Shown: positions 46,440 through 57,668, numbered from the stretch's first letter. The stretch is DNA of 64,000 nt from Platynereis dumerilii (GCA_026936325.1 JAPTHN010000043.1:3193988-3257987); one strand, 5' to 3'. The notes: generated by a model from the sequence alone, not told the origin. Numbers and translations: made by a program.

Positions 46440-47055
46440 TGCTATATTTTATGGTGCAAAAGGTAACCTGAAGTGAGTAAACATGTACTCAAACTAGTTA
46501 AACAGGCTGTAACTTAGTTGGTGAACATTTACCTTATATCTGAAGTCAACATTTACTCAGTGATGGAAATGGGGGGGAGCTCGGGGGAGCTGAGCTCCCT
46601 TGACCAAAAAACAGGGGGAGCTGTACCCTGCTACAGCTCCTCCAATGACCAGTAGTGAAATTACAATTATCATGTCACTTTTTCAGTCCTCATGGTATTT
46701 TTTGCCAAAATCAGCTCTGGTTGCAGAATTTTTTCCCTTTTGAAATTTTGGAGTGGCGAGGCGCTGCCGCACGAGCCGAGAGCTCCCGCGACGAAAATTT
46801 TCCATTTCCATCACTGCATTTACTTAGATTGACTCAAGTCAACATTTATTTACTTAGATTGGTAGTACACCAACAAAAACCTTTACTGCATTTGGTGGGA
46901 AACATTACCCAAGTTGGTTGCTACTCAGTTGCAACCATTGAAAACATTTAGTAAACGTTCAACCCAAAAAGTTGCTGCGGCGTAGCAACAAATTTGCAAC
47001 TTTTTGGGTTGAACCTTTACTAAAAAACTGTGGCAGCTGAGTGGCACCCAGGTTG
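46440..47055. repeat. iterated-word repeat with a 29-bp hairpin, split by a MITE
   Basis: Short words such as AACATTTACT and GTTGGTTGC recur on both sides of the MITE at 46558-46816. A stem of 29 bp with one mismatch (46947-46975 with 46996-47024) surrounds a 20-nt loop containing TAGCAACAAA. The style resembles the 7-mer array at 28.85 kb. Confidence 0.55.
46558..46816. mobile_element. hAT-type MITE, 259 bp
   Basis: The ends CAGTGATGGAAAT and ATTTCCATCACTG are perfect 13-bp TIRs. CATTTACT is duplicated at both flanks (46550-46557 and 46817-46824). The interior is rich in GGGGGAGCT words. Confidence 0.9.
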
Positions 47056-47250
47056 ATCAAAACATATTCCAAAAATTTTTTAGAGTGAAGGTTGGATGCT
47101 GCCAATACAGAGTTATGTTGACAGTAATAATTTATTCTCTTTAAGATGGAGCTCCATTTCTCTATAAAACAGATATCTTTCGGGGCTCCATTTTGATAAA
47201 CCCTTTTAATATATTATATTTCTGTTTGCCAAAGAAACATTTCCCGATGA

Positions 47251-47265
47251 TTTTTTTTTTTTCAG
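47251..47265 (+). promoter_or_regulatory. probable 3' splice site of the zinc-finger exon
   Basis: A run of T ending in TTCAG immediately precedes 47266. The predicted exon then carries about 107 bases before the ATG at 47373. This is the strongest acceptor-like signal near the gene; the upstream exon was not identified. Confidence 0.55.
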
Positions 47266-47372
47266 AATTCATTGAAGAATTTCGATTTATCGATTGAAGA
47301 TCTCCATTGGAAAGACAAATTGGATTAAAAGACCGAGAGCATTAAAGCTAATTGTGACGGTGAACTGGCAAA

Positions 47373-48026
47373 ATGACTGATAAAACAGGAATTGTTGATG
47401 AAACTGAAAACATGGATTTACAAAATGGATCAGAGGACATTAGGTGTCATTTTGATGGTGAGTTGTCTGCTTGTTTAATACCACATGCACAACAACAAAC
47501 AAAAGAATGGGACGAGACCAAATCAGAAAGACGTGACATTCAGAGATGCACTGTTCGCAACAAAAGCGTAATGATGGCCCGTATGAGAACACATACAAGG
47601 GAGAAGCGGCATGGATGTAATGTTTGTGGAAAGAGGTTTAGTCGGAAAGGACATGTTATTGTACATTTGAGAACACACACAGATGAAAAGCCGTATGATT
47701 GTTCGGTTTGTGGAAAGAAGTTCAGTCAGAGAGGAAATCTAAACACACACATGGGGACCCACAGTGTTGAGAAGCCATTCGCATGTTCTGTTTGCGGGAA
47801 AAAATTCGGTCAGAAGCGAAATGTTAATAGCCACATGAGAACACACACTGGAGAGAAGAGATTTGCATGTTCGGTTTGTGGGAAAAAATTCGCTCAAAAA
47901 GGAAAACTTCGAAGACACATGAGAACACACAGTGGTGAGAAGCCGTATGGGTGTTCAGTTTGTGCTAAAAAGTTCAGTGAAAGAAGATGTTTGAATATTC
48001 ACATGAGAACACATAACGGATTCTGA
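47373..48026 (+). CDS. C2H2 zinc-finger protein, five fingers
   Basis: A 217-residue product. Residues 1-60 are acidic and polar without a known domain. A decayed finger follows (CTVRNKSVMMARMRTH, first cysteine pair lost). Then come five C2H2 fingers of strict CxxC-x12-HxxxH form: CNVCGKRFSRKG, CDCSVCGKKFSQRG-type, CSVCGKKFGQKR, CSVCGKKFAQKG and CSVCAKKFSERR, joined by T/SGEKPY/F-like linkers. Such arrays bind DNA in the nucleus; the target is unknown. The frame goes on past the TGA at 48024 for 65 codons that include another finger, and further degenerate fingers follow. The stop is therefore probably an acquired truncation of a longer array. Alternatively the short form is the working protein. 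The gene lacks KRAB or BTB domains here, though upstream exons may exist. Confidence 0.85.
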   Translation: MTDKTGIVDETENMDLQNGSEDIRCHFDGELSACLIPHAQQQTKEWDETKSERRDIQRCTVRNKSVMMARMRTHTREKRHGCNVCGKRFSRKGHVIVHLRTHTDEKPYDCSVCGKKFSQRGNLNTHMGTHSVEKPFACSVCGKKFGQKRNVNSHMRTHTGEKRFACSVCGKKFAQKGKLRRHMRTHSGEKPYGCSVCAKKFSERRCLNIHMRTHNGF

Positions 48027-48642
48027 AGCCAGGTGAATGTTGACTTTGTGGTGCCAAGTTCTCTCACAACAGAGCCCTCAACAAACACAACAATAATTCA
48101 CAGCGCAGAGGAGCTGTACGGCTGTTCTATCTGTAGTGATAAGTTCCGCAACAAGACAAATCTGAAAAGACACACGAAAATGCACATTCGAGAAAAGCAA
48201 TTTGAGGCCACACACAATTGATTCTTAGCTTCGCGGACCCGCCGACACAATAGATTTCCTGCCGATGGAAAAAAAAATTGCAAAAAAAAAAAATTTTTTT
48301 TGACATTATACAATTTTTTTTTTGTCCTACCGACCGACCCTAGAAAAAGTGACTTGAGAGTATCCGAGCAGCTAAAGATTAATCATTGTGGCCTAAACAC
48401 TGAAGAGAAGCCATATGGATGCTCTGTTCCAGGGAAAAGTTCTGTCAAAAAGGATATTTTTACACATGTGCCGTGGAGAGAAGCCTTTTGGATGGTCAAT
48501 TTGTGATATATGTACAAGCAGATCTGTCAATAGAACTGACAGTAGAGAAGAGCTGATCGGATGTTCTATTTGTGGCAAAGGTTCATGCTCTTATGACCAT
48601 TTGGTATCCTTTATTAACGCTGATTCAGAGCTTGTGTACTGA
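48027..48642 (+). pseudogene. decaying zinc-finger repeats downstream of the stop
   Basis: Beyond the stop, finger remnants lie in several frames. GxKFSHNRALNKH lies near 48040-48095 with a stop in its CxxC. YGCSICSDKFRNK...HTKMH (48117-48185) is intact and in frame with the [19 protein letters not shown] (about 48408) and ELIGCSICGKGS (about 48555) have lost key residues. A T/A-rich stretch with CCGACCGACCC (48235-48345) interrupts the series. This is ordinary birth-and-death decay of a finger array. Confidence 0.75.
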
Positions 48643-49186
48643 TACATGTTTGAGTTGAGGTAAAGTGCTGATTTAAGGTTTCATTTCAATTGGAAATGCT
48701 CAAGAGAAACTTGCAAAGTTCCTAAAAAAACAGTTTGTGGAAGGGCTCTACATCCGAGATTAGGTCCATAAATCAATGAAAGAGGAAATTTGTACATTAA
48801 AAAATGTTGTTTTTTTATATATACGGGCCGATGGGTTAGGAGAATTTAATCCGATATGCATGATGTGTGATCTACATTGGCTTAAACTTCCATACTACAG
48901 TGTAGGGACATTTTGCCACTGAGAAACATAAATATAGCTATCCAGCGAATTAGCATTGGAAAAAATGTATGGTTTAAAAGATTGTAAATATTTCATTGCA
49001 AGCTCGAAATTTCTAAAGCCAGATCATGAAGAATCAAACCTTATATTGGCAAGTAGACTTTAACAGTGTTCAGTGTATCTTATCATATCAAATATCTAGT
49101 AGAAGATTGTATGTATTTAATGTATCTGTATGTATTTAATGTATTTTTCATCTTAATTGCATTTGTACATAAATTTATTATTGGTC

Positions 49187-49192
49187 AATAAA
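49187..49192 (+). terminator. poly(A) signal AATAAA
   Basis: AATAAA lies 1.16 kb after the zinc-finger stop codon in AT-rich sequence, followed by a T-rich stretch. It is the likely 3' end of the zinc-finger transcript, at about 49210. Confidence 0.5.
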
Positions 49193-49261
49193 CAATTAAC
49201 ATTTTTTACATCTCAATCCTTGTTTGAGAGGCACAATCACTTGCCTCAGAGAACTGCACTA

Positions 49262-49382
49262 TCTACAGTGTTCATGTACTTTAGTGTACTTTAGTTTACT
49301 TTAGTTAGTGTACTTCAGTGTACCTGCAGTGTACTTTAGTGTACTTCAGTGTACTTCAGTGTACCTTTAGTGTACTATCAGT
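49262..49382. repeat. minisatellite of GTGTACTTYAGT units
   Basis: About ten imperfect tandem copies of an 11-12-bp unit such as GTGTACTTTAGT and GTGTACTTCAGT. Confidence 0.85.
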
Positions 49383-49412
49383 TACACCCTGCTCGTTTCG
49401 AGGGTACGGGAA

Positions 49413-49485
49413 TATACACCACGAAGGACTCCATACACCACGAAGCCGAAGGCTGAGTGGTGATTGGAGGCCTGAGTGATGTATA
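49413..49485. repeat. imperfect 73-bp hairpin
   Basis: TATACACCACGAAGGACTCC is mirrored by GGAGGCCTGAGTGATGTATA, with ACCACGAAGCC against AAGGCTGAGTGGT at the centre. It is probably a small foldback repeat. Confidence 0.6.
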
Positions 49486-49765
49486 TTTAGTAAGCGCTAA
49501 ATACGCCACTGCATGGCCGCTTGTCTTGAAAGACAACCAAACTCCAGGCAATAATAAGTGATGTGCTAAGAATTTTGGTGTTTTGTCATATTTTTCCAAG
49601 CATCAGCTAAATGAGAACGATTCCAGCTGCTTGCCAAGTGGTTTTTGAAACATGCATATATAGATAGGCCTACATCACATTTAATTCTTCTTCTTCTTCT
49701 TCGTGTACTTGCCCACATCAGGTGGGTTACCGTCTCTAGTAGAGGCGATTGTACGTGTGTTTGTT

Positions 49766-50215
49766 CTAGTTTGTTTCATTGAGGTGGTTTGTGATTTTGA
49801 TTAATTTTTCGCTTGTCTTTTTAAGGGTTTCAATTTCCTCTGTGAAGATCTCGTTTGTTGTTGTTATTGGGGCTTTTGTTCTGTCTATGGAGGTGCATTC
49901 TTCGAGTATATGTTGTTGTGTTTCTGTGCTGTTTTTGCAGAATCTGCAGTCTGTGTTGGGGTATTTGTTTTTAAAGTTACTGTTTACAGGGATCATCCTT
50001 GTCCTTGCTTTAAAGATGGCGCTTGCTTGCATCCTATTTAGTTGGTTTATATAGGATTTTCCTCTGTTTGTCGTTCCCTTTCTGTTGTCAAGCAGGAATT
50101 TTACCTTAGATTTTTCTAGTCCTGCTTGTGATAATGTTTCATTCCATATCTTATAGGTGATTTTGTTTACCATATGTTGCGATGATTTGTTGTCAATGGT
50201 GTATGTTTTGAACAT
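49766..50215 (-). pseudogene. LINE C-terminal region with CCHC knuckle
   Basis: 149 codons in a frame different from the RT part. CRFCKNSTETQQHILEEC gives the Cys-Cys-His-Cys knuckle usual at the C-terminus of APE LINEs. The upstream join to the RT frame is lost by a frameshift between about 50215 and 50400. Confidence 0.8.
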
Positions 50216-50333
50216 GTCCTTTTGGATTTCTTTGAGGTTTTGTGTCCAGGTGTTGTTTTCCTCTGAGTTGATGATTGACTCGAGGGTTTTGCTATTCTTC
50301 TTGTTTATCGACGTTAGGTAGTTGGATTTGTCT

Positions 50334-52424
50334 TTAAGTATGTTGTGCTCTATGTCCAGTAGCCCGGTTTCGATGTAGATGGCTTCTCTGGGTGTAGAGA
50401 TTGGTGTTAGCAGAGTCCTTTTTTATGATGTTGTCTAGGATTCTGTTAAGTTCGGTCATTTCTGTTTTATTCCAAATTGTACTCACTGCGCCATAGGTGA
50501 TTATTGGGATTATGCATGTGCTGATCAGTTTCCATATTGTGCCCATTTCTATTGCTTTCAGGTCCTTTGCTCCAGCTATTGATAGTACTGTTTGGTATGC
50601 TGCTTCCGCTTTTCTTCTTACGTCGGCTATGTGGTCCTTGTTGTTTCTTTTGTTATTTATAATCATGCCTAGGTATTTGTACTTGTCTTCCCAGTCAACG
50701 TCCATCTCTCCCAGTTTGCAGGGTTCCTGTGTTGCCCTGTTCTTTCCAAATCTCAGGGTTTTACTCTTTTCTTTTCCAAATACTATGTGGTATTTGTCAG
50801 CTGTTTCTTGGGTTATTTTTAGTATCCTGTTCAGGTCCTCTTTGTTCTTTGCAAAGAGGGCGACGTCATCCATCCATAGGAGGCATCCTATTTTTGTTGT
50901 TTCGTTTATTTGGATTCCCAGTTGTTGCTTTTCTATTTCCTTGTTTATTTCATCCATGACAGTGGCATATTTTATGACGGATAGTACTCCTCCTTGTCGT
51001 ATGCTGTCCTTGATTTTGATTTCTCTTGTGGGACCATGGTGTGTTAGTATCTTAGCTCTTAGGTTCCTGTTCACTTGGAGCACATCTATCCATGTTCTGT
51101 CCTTGAGGCCTGCATTGTGCATTGCATACATTATTCCATCTAGCCATGCCTTGTCATAGGCCTTTGTTACATCGAGAAACGTGACATATAGGTCTTTGTT
51201 TCTATTGATTATTTCCTTCAGGATGAGGATATGGTCAGAGGTGCAGATTTTCTCTTTTCCTCCTCCTTGGGCGTCAGATATGGTGATCCTTTCTCTCACT
51301 CTCTCATTTAGTATTCTTTCATATAGTTTACCCATGTTGCTGCTGAGGGTGATTCCTCTTTCATTGGAGCACTTCCCTTTTGTGCCTTTTCCTTTGTATA
51401 TTGGGATTATGTGGCCCAATTGCCATTCATCAGGAATGTTCTTTTCCCTGTTGATGTCGTTGAAGATTTTTCGGTAGATTTCCAGAGTTTGTGGCGTTGC
51501 TTCTGTGATGGCCTCGTTAGGGATATTATCGGGGCCTGGTGCCTTCTTTCTTTTGAGGTTCCTTCTTGCTTTCTGTATTTCCTCTTTTGATATTCGGGTT
51601 GCTGGCATATTGGCCAGTTGCTTTTCAGTGTCTTTTATGAAGTCCATGACAATTTTTGTGTTGCTTTGTTGATCTGTCTTTGCCTCCCTTGCTTGATATA
51701 GTTCCTCAAAGTAGTCAGCTATGTGGGTTATCGCATCTTCTTGGTTGTTCAGGGTGATGTCGTCTTCTGTTATTGTTGGGTATTCTTTCTTTGGGGGTTG
51801 CATCAGTTTTTTCCTGATTTTCCAGAATGTGTGTGAGTTGGTTCCTCCTTCTTTTATCAGTATGTTTAGTTTTCTTTTTGTGTCTTCCGTTTCATCTTTT
51901 TCGATTATTTTCCTGAGGTTTTGTTGTATTTCGTAGAGTTTATTAAGTTTTGTTTTCTTCGCAGCTGGATCCTTTTCATCCAGGAAGTCTCTTTTGGCAT
52001 CTTTCAGTCTTGTCCTTTCTTTTCTCTCATTGTCAGAGTGTCGTTTTTTGTTGGCTTTTGCTGATATTCTTACTTTTCCTATGTGCTTAGTGAGGCTTCT
52101 TTTTATAGCCTGCTCAAGGTTTTTGTAGTTGGTTATTCTTGCTGTTTTGTCTATCTCCAGGATCTCTTTGTTGAAGTTGTCCCACTTCTCTTTGTTTCCC
52201 GCTTTCCATCTAGCTATTTTTCTCTGGCACTATTGGGGTTCGCTGATGCTCGTTGTCATTAGGATTGTATTGTGATCAGATTCAGTTGTTGCGCTTTTCA
52301 CTCTGTATGTCCCTTGTTCATCTACCTGTATGTCCGAGGTGTGTGTTTGTGTTGTTATGTCCGTTAGGATGTAGTCAATGATTGCTTTTTCATTACGGTT
52401 GTGTCTATTCTGCCTGGTCCACAT
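50334..52424 (-). pseudogene. LINE endonuclease end and reverse transcriptase, one in-frame stop
   Basis: The frame runs from 52424 to 50334 with a TAG at 52227-52229. Before the stop: KAIIDYILTD and TESDHNTILMT (endonuclease DH motif). After it: about 140 basic residues, then RT motifs KAPGPDNIPNEAI, GHIIPIYKGKG...NERGITL, VTFLDVTKAYDKAW, IRQGGVLS and WMDDVALFAKN. The usual F/YADD appears as MDDV, with both catalytic aspartates retained. Confidence 0.85.
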
Positions 52425-52444
52425 CCCTGTTGTGGATTTTAGGC

Positions 52445-53275
52445 TTACAGGATGTTTGTGTCTTCGATCACTTCTTCTAGGAGTTTGCCATTTGGGCTTC
52501 TGTTTTGTTTGATCTCTGGCCGCTGGATGTCTATCTTTGCATTGAAGTCGCCCGCTAGGATCATTCTGCCTTTCTTTCTTAAGTTGAGGATTTGTGATTT
52601 GATTTGCATGTACTGTCTGTATGTGTCATCTCTATTGTTGCTTTCCTGTGGTCCGTAGAATGTTCCCAGGTAGATGCAGGCTTGTTTTGGGGGCTTCAAT
52701 TCTACCCATATGATTTCTTGGTCATGGTCTTCCAGGTTGGTTACTAGGGTGGTGTATTTTGCCCACTCATTCTTTATTGCAATAGCTACTCCCCCTCCTC
52801 TACTTTGTCTGGTCTTAGCATACCATTCATATCCTTCCGTTTTTGGGGGGTTTCCTTTTGTCTCACTTAACATTATTACATCAGCATTGTACATTTCACT
52901 TATATTGGTAAGGCTGGCTAGTTTAGATCTTATTCCATTTATGTTAGTATATATAATTCTTAGGCTAGTTTTACCTGGTTTTGGATTCTCTCTCCTTTTC
53001 TTTTTATTCCTGCTTCCTGATGGCTTTTGGGGTTGTGGTATTGCTATCATGGTCCTGCGAGTCTTTTTGCTCTCGTCGAATTTCTTCCACTTTGGGGGGT
53101 TGACGTATCCTGTTGTACTTTCAGGGGTTATTTTGCCCCTGTGGGTATTTTTGCCCGGGTTGTACTTCTTCCAATTTGGGGGGTTGGTGTAGCCTTGTGT
53201 AGTTTCTGAGGTTGTTTTGCCCCTTTGCCGTATTATTTGGGTAATTTTGCCCAGGTCTTTTCTATACCATTTCAT
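52445..53275 (-). pseudogene. LINE N-terminal region and endonuclease start
   Basis: 276 codons. The first part holds an imperfect duplication, TTQGYTNPPNWKKYNPGK and TTGYVNPPKWKKFDESK, each preceded by RGK-T. A basic stretch, GSRNKKKRRENPKPGK, follows. The endonuclease begins RIIYTNINGIRSKLASL, with LSETKG and AGDFNAKID. The frame is lost after VIEDTNIL, before the DH motif. Confidence 0.82.
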
Positions 53276-53429
53276 TTGGTCTTGTCTTTTTCCGTCTGTT
53301 TTTCTGGCCGGGCTACTGGACGCGAGATCCTATCTTTGGTTGTCTCTTCTTCTTTTGGCCTCTCGGGGCATGTGGTAGCTGTCCTGTCTTTCCCTGGATG
53401 GTGAGCTTTCTCTAAACCTGATTTCCCTT

Positions 53430-55060
53430 CTTTCATCCCGCCAAGGTGTAGAAGGAGAAGTGTGCTGGAGGCTGAAATGCCATTTGGTTGCTCAACACTC
53501 TAATTGTAGGAATTTTCTTTCTGATGTTGTAATGAAAAATCTTACATTATTATATACTATAAAAAAACACCTGAAGAAGTACCTGCTTGCTAATGATTTC
53601 GATTTTTGTAATAACCAACAGTGATTTTGTAACTAATTTATTATTTTTATTTCTATTATTTTATTTTCTTAATATATATATTTTTTTATGTACATTAAGA
53701 TTATTATTATTTTGTTTTATTTTTATACATGTGTTAGTTTAGTTTGTTAGAAGTTCTTGCCAATGTAACATAAGATATATTTGTATTATTAATTATATGT
53801 CAATATATACATTTTTTTGTATCTTGACTAAGGAAAATTTGATTGTTTATAATTGTATTATGATTTATGTATTTTGCTAATGTAGTTATTTTCCAATTTC
53901 CACAGAACTTGAAGGCCTAAAACACGGTCATCTGTCTGGATGTATGAAGATGTTTTGAAAAGAATACTGCTCCCAATGAATAAATTACACCAAAACATAG
54001 GCATATTTGGGGGGGGGGGCTGCACGATAACACCATAAAAATTGCATTTCATGTATGCTTCCAATGCTATTGTCTCTAAAGCTTTTCAGCATATTCCAGA
54101 AAAGAAATAAGGTGAAATGACAGAGCTGTAAGTGAAAACAAGATAGTCCTTGTTTTCATGGTTGGTGTCCTTTGTAAATGTAAATGTGAACTCCTTTATT
54201 TGAAGTCCATTACTTTGATAGGGTCCATCTCAACAATACACGCTTGGCAGACTTGTTCAAGCATAAGCCTTTTTCAACTTCCCAGGGAGAATACAGCCAG
54301 GCAGCTGTATTCAGTGCCACAACGCCAAGTCACTCTACAACCGCCAACACTGTGTTTAGCCAAGTACCCATTTACACCTGGGTGAATTTAATCAAAGAGT
54401 TATGGAGGATCTGCTCAGCTCCTACATGCAACGGCTGGGACTCGAACCACCACCGCTTCAGTTATAAGATGAGCACCTTGTCCAATAGATACAAATACAA
54501 ATACAAATTATGTTTATTCTCGGAGAAGTACAATGAACATTAGCTGGAGAGCTATTTAGTCCAAATAGAACACTGAAACTCTCACTAATGTCAGCATATA
54601 GCAATGCAGGATGTAAAGCCCAAACCATCAACCCATACTCTTCTCTCTCGGCATAGCTAATTGCACAAATTGAAGTGACAGTTGAGAAAAGTGATTGTCA
54701 AGAAGTCCACTTAAACTTGTCACCTCCATCTGCCTCAATTTGGTCTCTTAGCAGCTGCTTAGTATTTCAAGGCTTTGTCCTTGAACACAAAATCAATTCA
54801 CTTTTAAAATAGACAATTTACAGAGGGAAAATGTGCTTCCAAATATAGTGCAAGAGAGATGTGAGTTTTAGAATTGTATGCTTCCGCAGAATCTGTTCCA
54901 AAAAGAAATCAATTTGTGTGTAAAAGAAGGTGTTTAACAGACACAATTGAAGAACTCTGTGGCGGCTCCGTTGAAATTAGATTTCTTTGAAATTGTAAAT
55001 GGACTGAAAAATAATATGTGTCATTCTTTACGAAAAGGTCATTTCTTTACATTATCTCCC
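53430..55060 (+). repeat. dispersed repeat R, copy 4
   Basis: Block a lies at 53436 (CGCCAAGGTGTAGAAGG) and block b at about 54690-54810 (GTGATTGTCAAGAAGTCCAC ... GGCTTTGTCCTTGAACACAA). The part between is AT-rich and includes a tRNA-like stretch at 54390-54480. The minus-strand LINE ends just before block a. Confidence 0.6.
54390..54480 (-). mobile_element. tRNA-like SINE remnant
   Basis: On the minus strand a perfect B box, GGTTCGAGTCC, follows about 35 bases after a weak A-box-like TGGACAAGGTG. No clear tail or target duplication was found. Confidence 0.45.
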
Positions 55061-55180
55061 ATATCAGCATATCATAAATCAAACTTTTAACTGCCAAGTA
55101 TAAAATATAACAAAAACGTGTACTGTGGAGGGGGGCATGTTATGGGTTGTTGCTTGTTTTTCAGCTCTTCAATTTTGGCC

Positions 55181-55250
55181 ATAGTGGGAATCGAACCTAC
55201 TACCCAGCGATTGGCAGGCCTGTGCGTTACCAACTAAGCAATATTGATGA
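55181..55250 (-). mobile_element. tRNA-derived SINE head
   Basis: On the minus strand, TTAGTTGGTAACGC (A box) and GGTTCGATTCC (perfect B box) are spaced as in a tRNA. The CTGCCAATCGCTGGGTAG between them resembles the S1 head. The tail was not delimited. Confidence 0.55.
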
Positions 55251-55275
55251 AGACCTCTCCTGCATGTGTTTAATT

Positions 55276-55700
55276 TACAGGAGATCACCATTATAAACCA
55301 GCAATATATGTTTGCCTGCATTGTGCTCAAAGTGTACATTAAATATATCCCTGTTCATTCCCCTGATATATCTCCAAATGATTCGTCAAGCCTAATGGCA
55401 CATGAAATTTCTGGCTTGGGATTTCTTTTCATCAGGCAGGCAAGAAACAGGATTAATTACAATAAGTATGGATAATTTAACACGGGATAGGGAATATGTG
55501 ATTTATCAACCCTGGGCTATAGCCCGAGGTGTGATAAACACATACTTCTGATCCCATGGTGACTAACCGGCTTATACCAATAATACCATTAGACAAACAC
55601 TCAAAAAGTCAAACATGAGATAATAAATGGACAATAAAGAATATAGGAATTATCACCCTGAAATACCAGCATGTGATTGACTGACAGGGTAGCAGGACGT
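55276..55700. repeat. dispersed repeat blocks c and d
   Basis: Block c (55276-55440) matches 39225-39390. Block d (55480-55700) matches 23328-23560 and starts with a 74-bp hairpin around the palindrome GGGCTATAGCCC. Confidence 0.65.
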
Positions 55701-56336
55701 TTCACCGCTGGGACGTTTCACCGCTGGTAGAGGTGTCGATTGGTATAAATAGCATTGTTATGTCATGTTGTGAAAATCTGATTTAGAATTCAGCGTGAAA
55801 CGGGTGATGTTTTGACATTGGCTGAATGCTCTACATCCTCAACCAAACTGCTTATAAATGAGGAAAACATATTCGCATAAGGTTCAAAATCTTTGATATG
55901 CAAGCAAACTCTAACTCACTTGAGATTGCATCGGCCTCGGGTTTCGTCAAACACTTTCACCGATACATAATTTCAAGGTCAGCAAGGAAAACTGCCAGTA
56001 ATTTGTTTCCCACATTCCCAAAATATCTTCCTTTATGACCCAATAGTAAACTTTTTTTTGCCTCATATCCGATGAGAATTCTTGCTTGCACAGGAACTGA
56101 GGATGTTTAGCATTAATTCAAAAGTAAAACATCACCCGTTTAAATTACTTTCAGGCGGCACTGTAAGTCTTGTAGGATATGGATTTATTGACCAAAATAT
56201 TTATGTAAATGCAGTAAAGAGAAGAGTTAGCTATTTGTGTCACTATCATCTTTCATGTTGTCATGTATCTTGTCAGGCGAGTAGACGCTTCCATACCTGC
56301 AGTTTTGTGATAAATAGACAAACGTCACTAGTGATG
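55701..56336. other. intergenic DNA, nothing recognised
   Basis: A small doubled GGGACGTTTCACCGCTGG near 55697-55722. About 60 bp near 56125 (AACATCACCCGTTTAAATTAC) recurs with changes at about 56727, on the far side of the next element. Confidence 0.45.
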
Positions 56337-56729
56337 CACGGATAGTGAAAATGGCCGGATACCGGATAATCCGGCAACACCAATTGCCGGATACCGGATA
56401 GTTGGAACCAGATAATGAACATACGAAAAAGTATATTTTTTAGCATTCGCGGTTGATTATGAAAATTCTTTTCTAAGAGCCGAGAGATTTTGTCCTGCAG
56501 GAGGACTGTTCCTCTGATGGAATGTTTTTCGTTATGTTCTGTAACTGAATCTAAATTTTGAAGATGGTTGCGTCATGTTTTTGACTGTGTTAATAAATAG
56601 AAGAATGTTACAAGAACAAAGTTTTTTTTAGCTTTTCACTCATTTTTGAGCATCCTAGATATTTTGCCAGATACCGGATATCCTGCAAATTCCAATATCC
56701 GGCCAGATACCGGATACCTTTCCCTAAAC
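56337..56729. mobile_element. hAT-like fragment with GCCGGATACCGGATA words
   Basis: It starts GTGATGCACGGATA, a common hAT left end. GCCGGATACCGGATA or close forms recur at 56350, 56383, 56660 and 56700. The right terminus is missing or changed, and no target duplication was found. Confidence 0.55.
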
Positions 56730-57254
56730 ATCACCCATTTCAATTACTTTTAAGCAACACCGTCTATCTGGAAATACGCATCTACAATTTATCAAACCAA
56801 ACAAAAACTAAATTTTCTTTGTGTTGATATTCGCTTGGTTTCATGTTCTTGCATGTGGAGAGAATAGTGTGATAGACTCCAGTGTTTGTCTACATCTTGT
56901 TTTAACTCTTTGAGGATCATCCAGTGGTCGGAATAGTTTTCGATGTTAGGCAAGTTTTGTTTATCTTACTGTTGGTATTTCGTGAGTAATAATAAACATG
57001 GTGTTGATTTTTACGCTTTTTTGCGGGTTTAGATTTTCTCTTTTTATGTTATGCCCAATAATCAATATATATAATTTGCACTTACAGTCTTACACAACAG
57101 GCTTATTTTATTTTCTTTTTTCTTTTTGCCCGACTCAGCTGCTTATGTTTGTGATTCTGGCCAAATCCTTCTCCATCTCAATTTCACAACTTGTCTTACA
57201 TCAGTTTCAAAAACTTAATTCAGTTAAATGTTTCATAGAGATTTACAGAAGTAA

Positions 57255-57668
57255 GGGACCGTTCAGAATTTACGACTTGGGGGGGGAGGTGGGAGTTTTG
57301 CTGGAACTTCCCGTCAAAAATTGATACCCCCCCCTTGAGTTTCATGCGGATTTTTAGTACCCCACCCTTAGGTTTCACGTGTATTTTTAGTACCCCCCCC
57401 TCGACATACAAAGCAGTCCTCATATATATACTGTTATACACTGCCATGCGTACAGTTTCGCGTCATTTCGCGGACTTTTGCGCGTAAAAAAGTCCAAATA
57501 AAATGAGTTTATGCGTGTTTTCTAACATTTTTTCTTTGTTAAAATTTCTTACCCCCCCCTTGGAAGTGTTTTCAAAAATTAATACCCCCCCCTTGAAACA
57601 TGTGTGAAAAGTTAGTACCCCCTCGGCCAAAACTCCCACCCCCCCAGTCATAAATTCTGAACGGTCCC
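57255..57668. mobile_element. Harbinger-like MITE with TAA target duplication
   Basis: The TIRs begin GGGACCGTTCAGAATTTA and extend about 40 bp with few differences. TAA flanks both ends (57252-57254 and 57669-57671), as expected for PIF/Harbinger. The interior has repeated TTGAGTTTCATG/TTTTTAGTACCCC units in both halves. Confidence 0.82.

Larger units (their letters stand above)
49686..53400 (-). mobile_element. broken APE-type LINE, minus strand
   Basis: On the minus strand it runs from an N-terminal basic region through endonuclease, reverse transcriptase and a C-terminal zinc knuckle. It ends in a 3' UTR (GGTAACCCACCTGATGTGGG) and a (GAA)n tail at 49686-49702. The main reading frame is broken by at least two frameshifts and one in-frame TAG. 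The clade was not resolved by eye. No target duplication was found, and the 5' limit is approximate. Confidence 0.85.

Noticed and set aside
50497-51159. 220-codon plus-strand ORF rich in hydrophobic residues
   Set aside because: It lies antisense to the reverse-transcriptase frame of the minus-strand LINE. The hydrophobic look comes from reading lysine/asparagine-rich codons backwards.
52674-53192. 172-codon plus-strand ORF resembling a membrane protein
   Set aside because: Antisense shadow of the LINE N-terminal and endonuclease frame.
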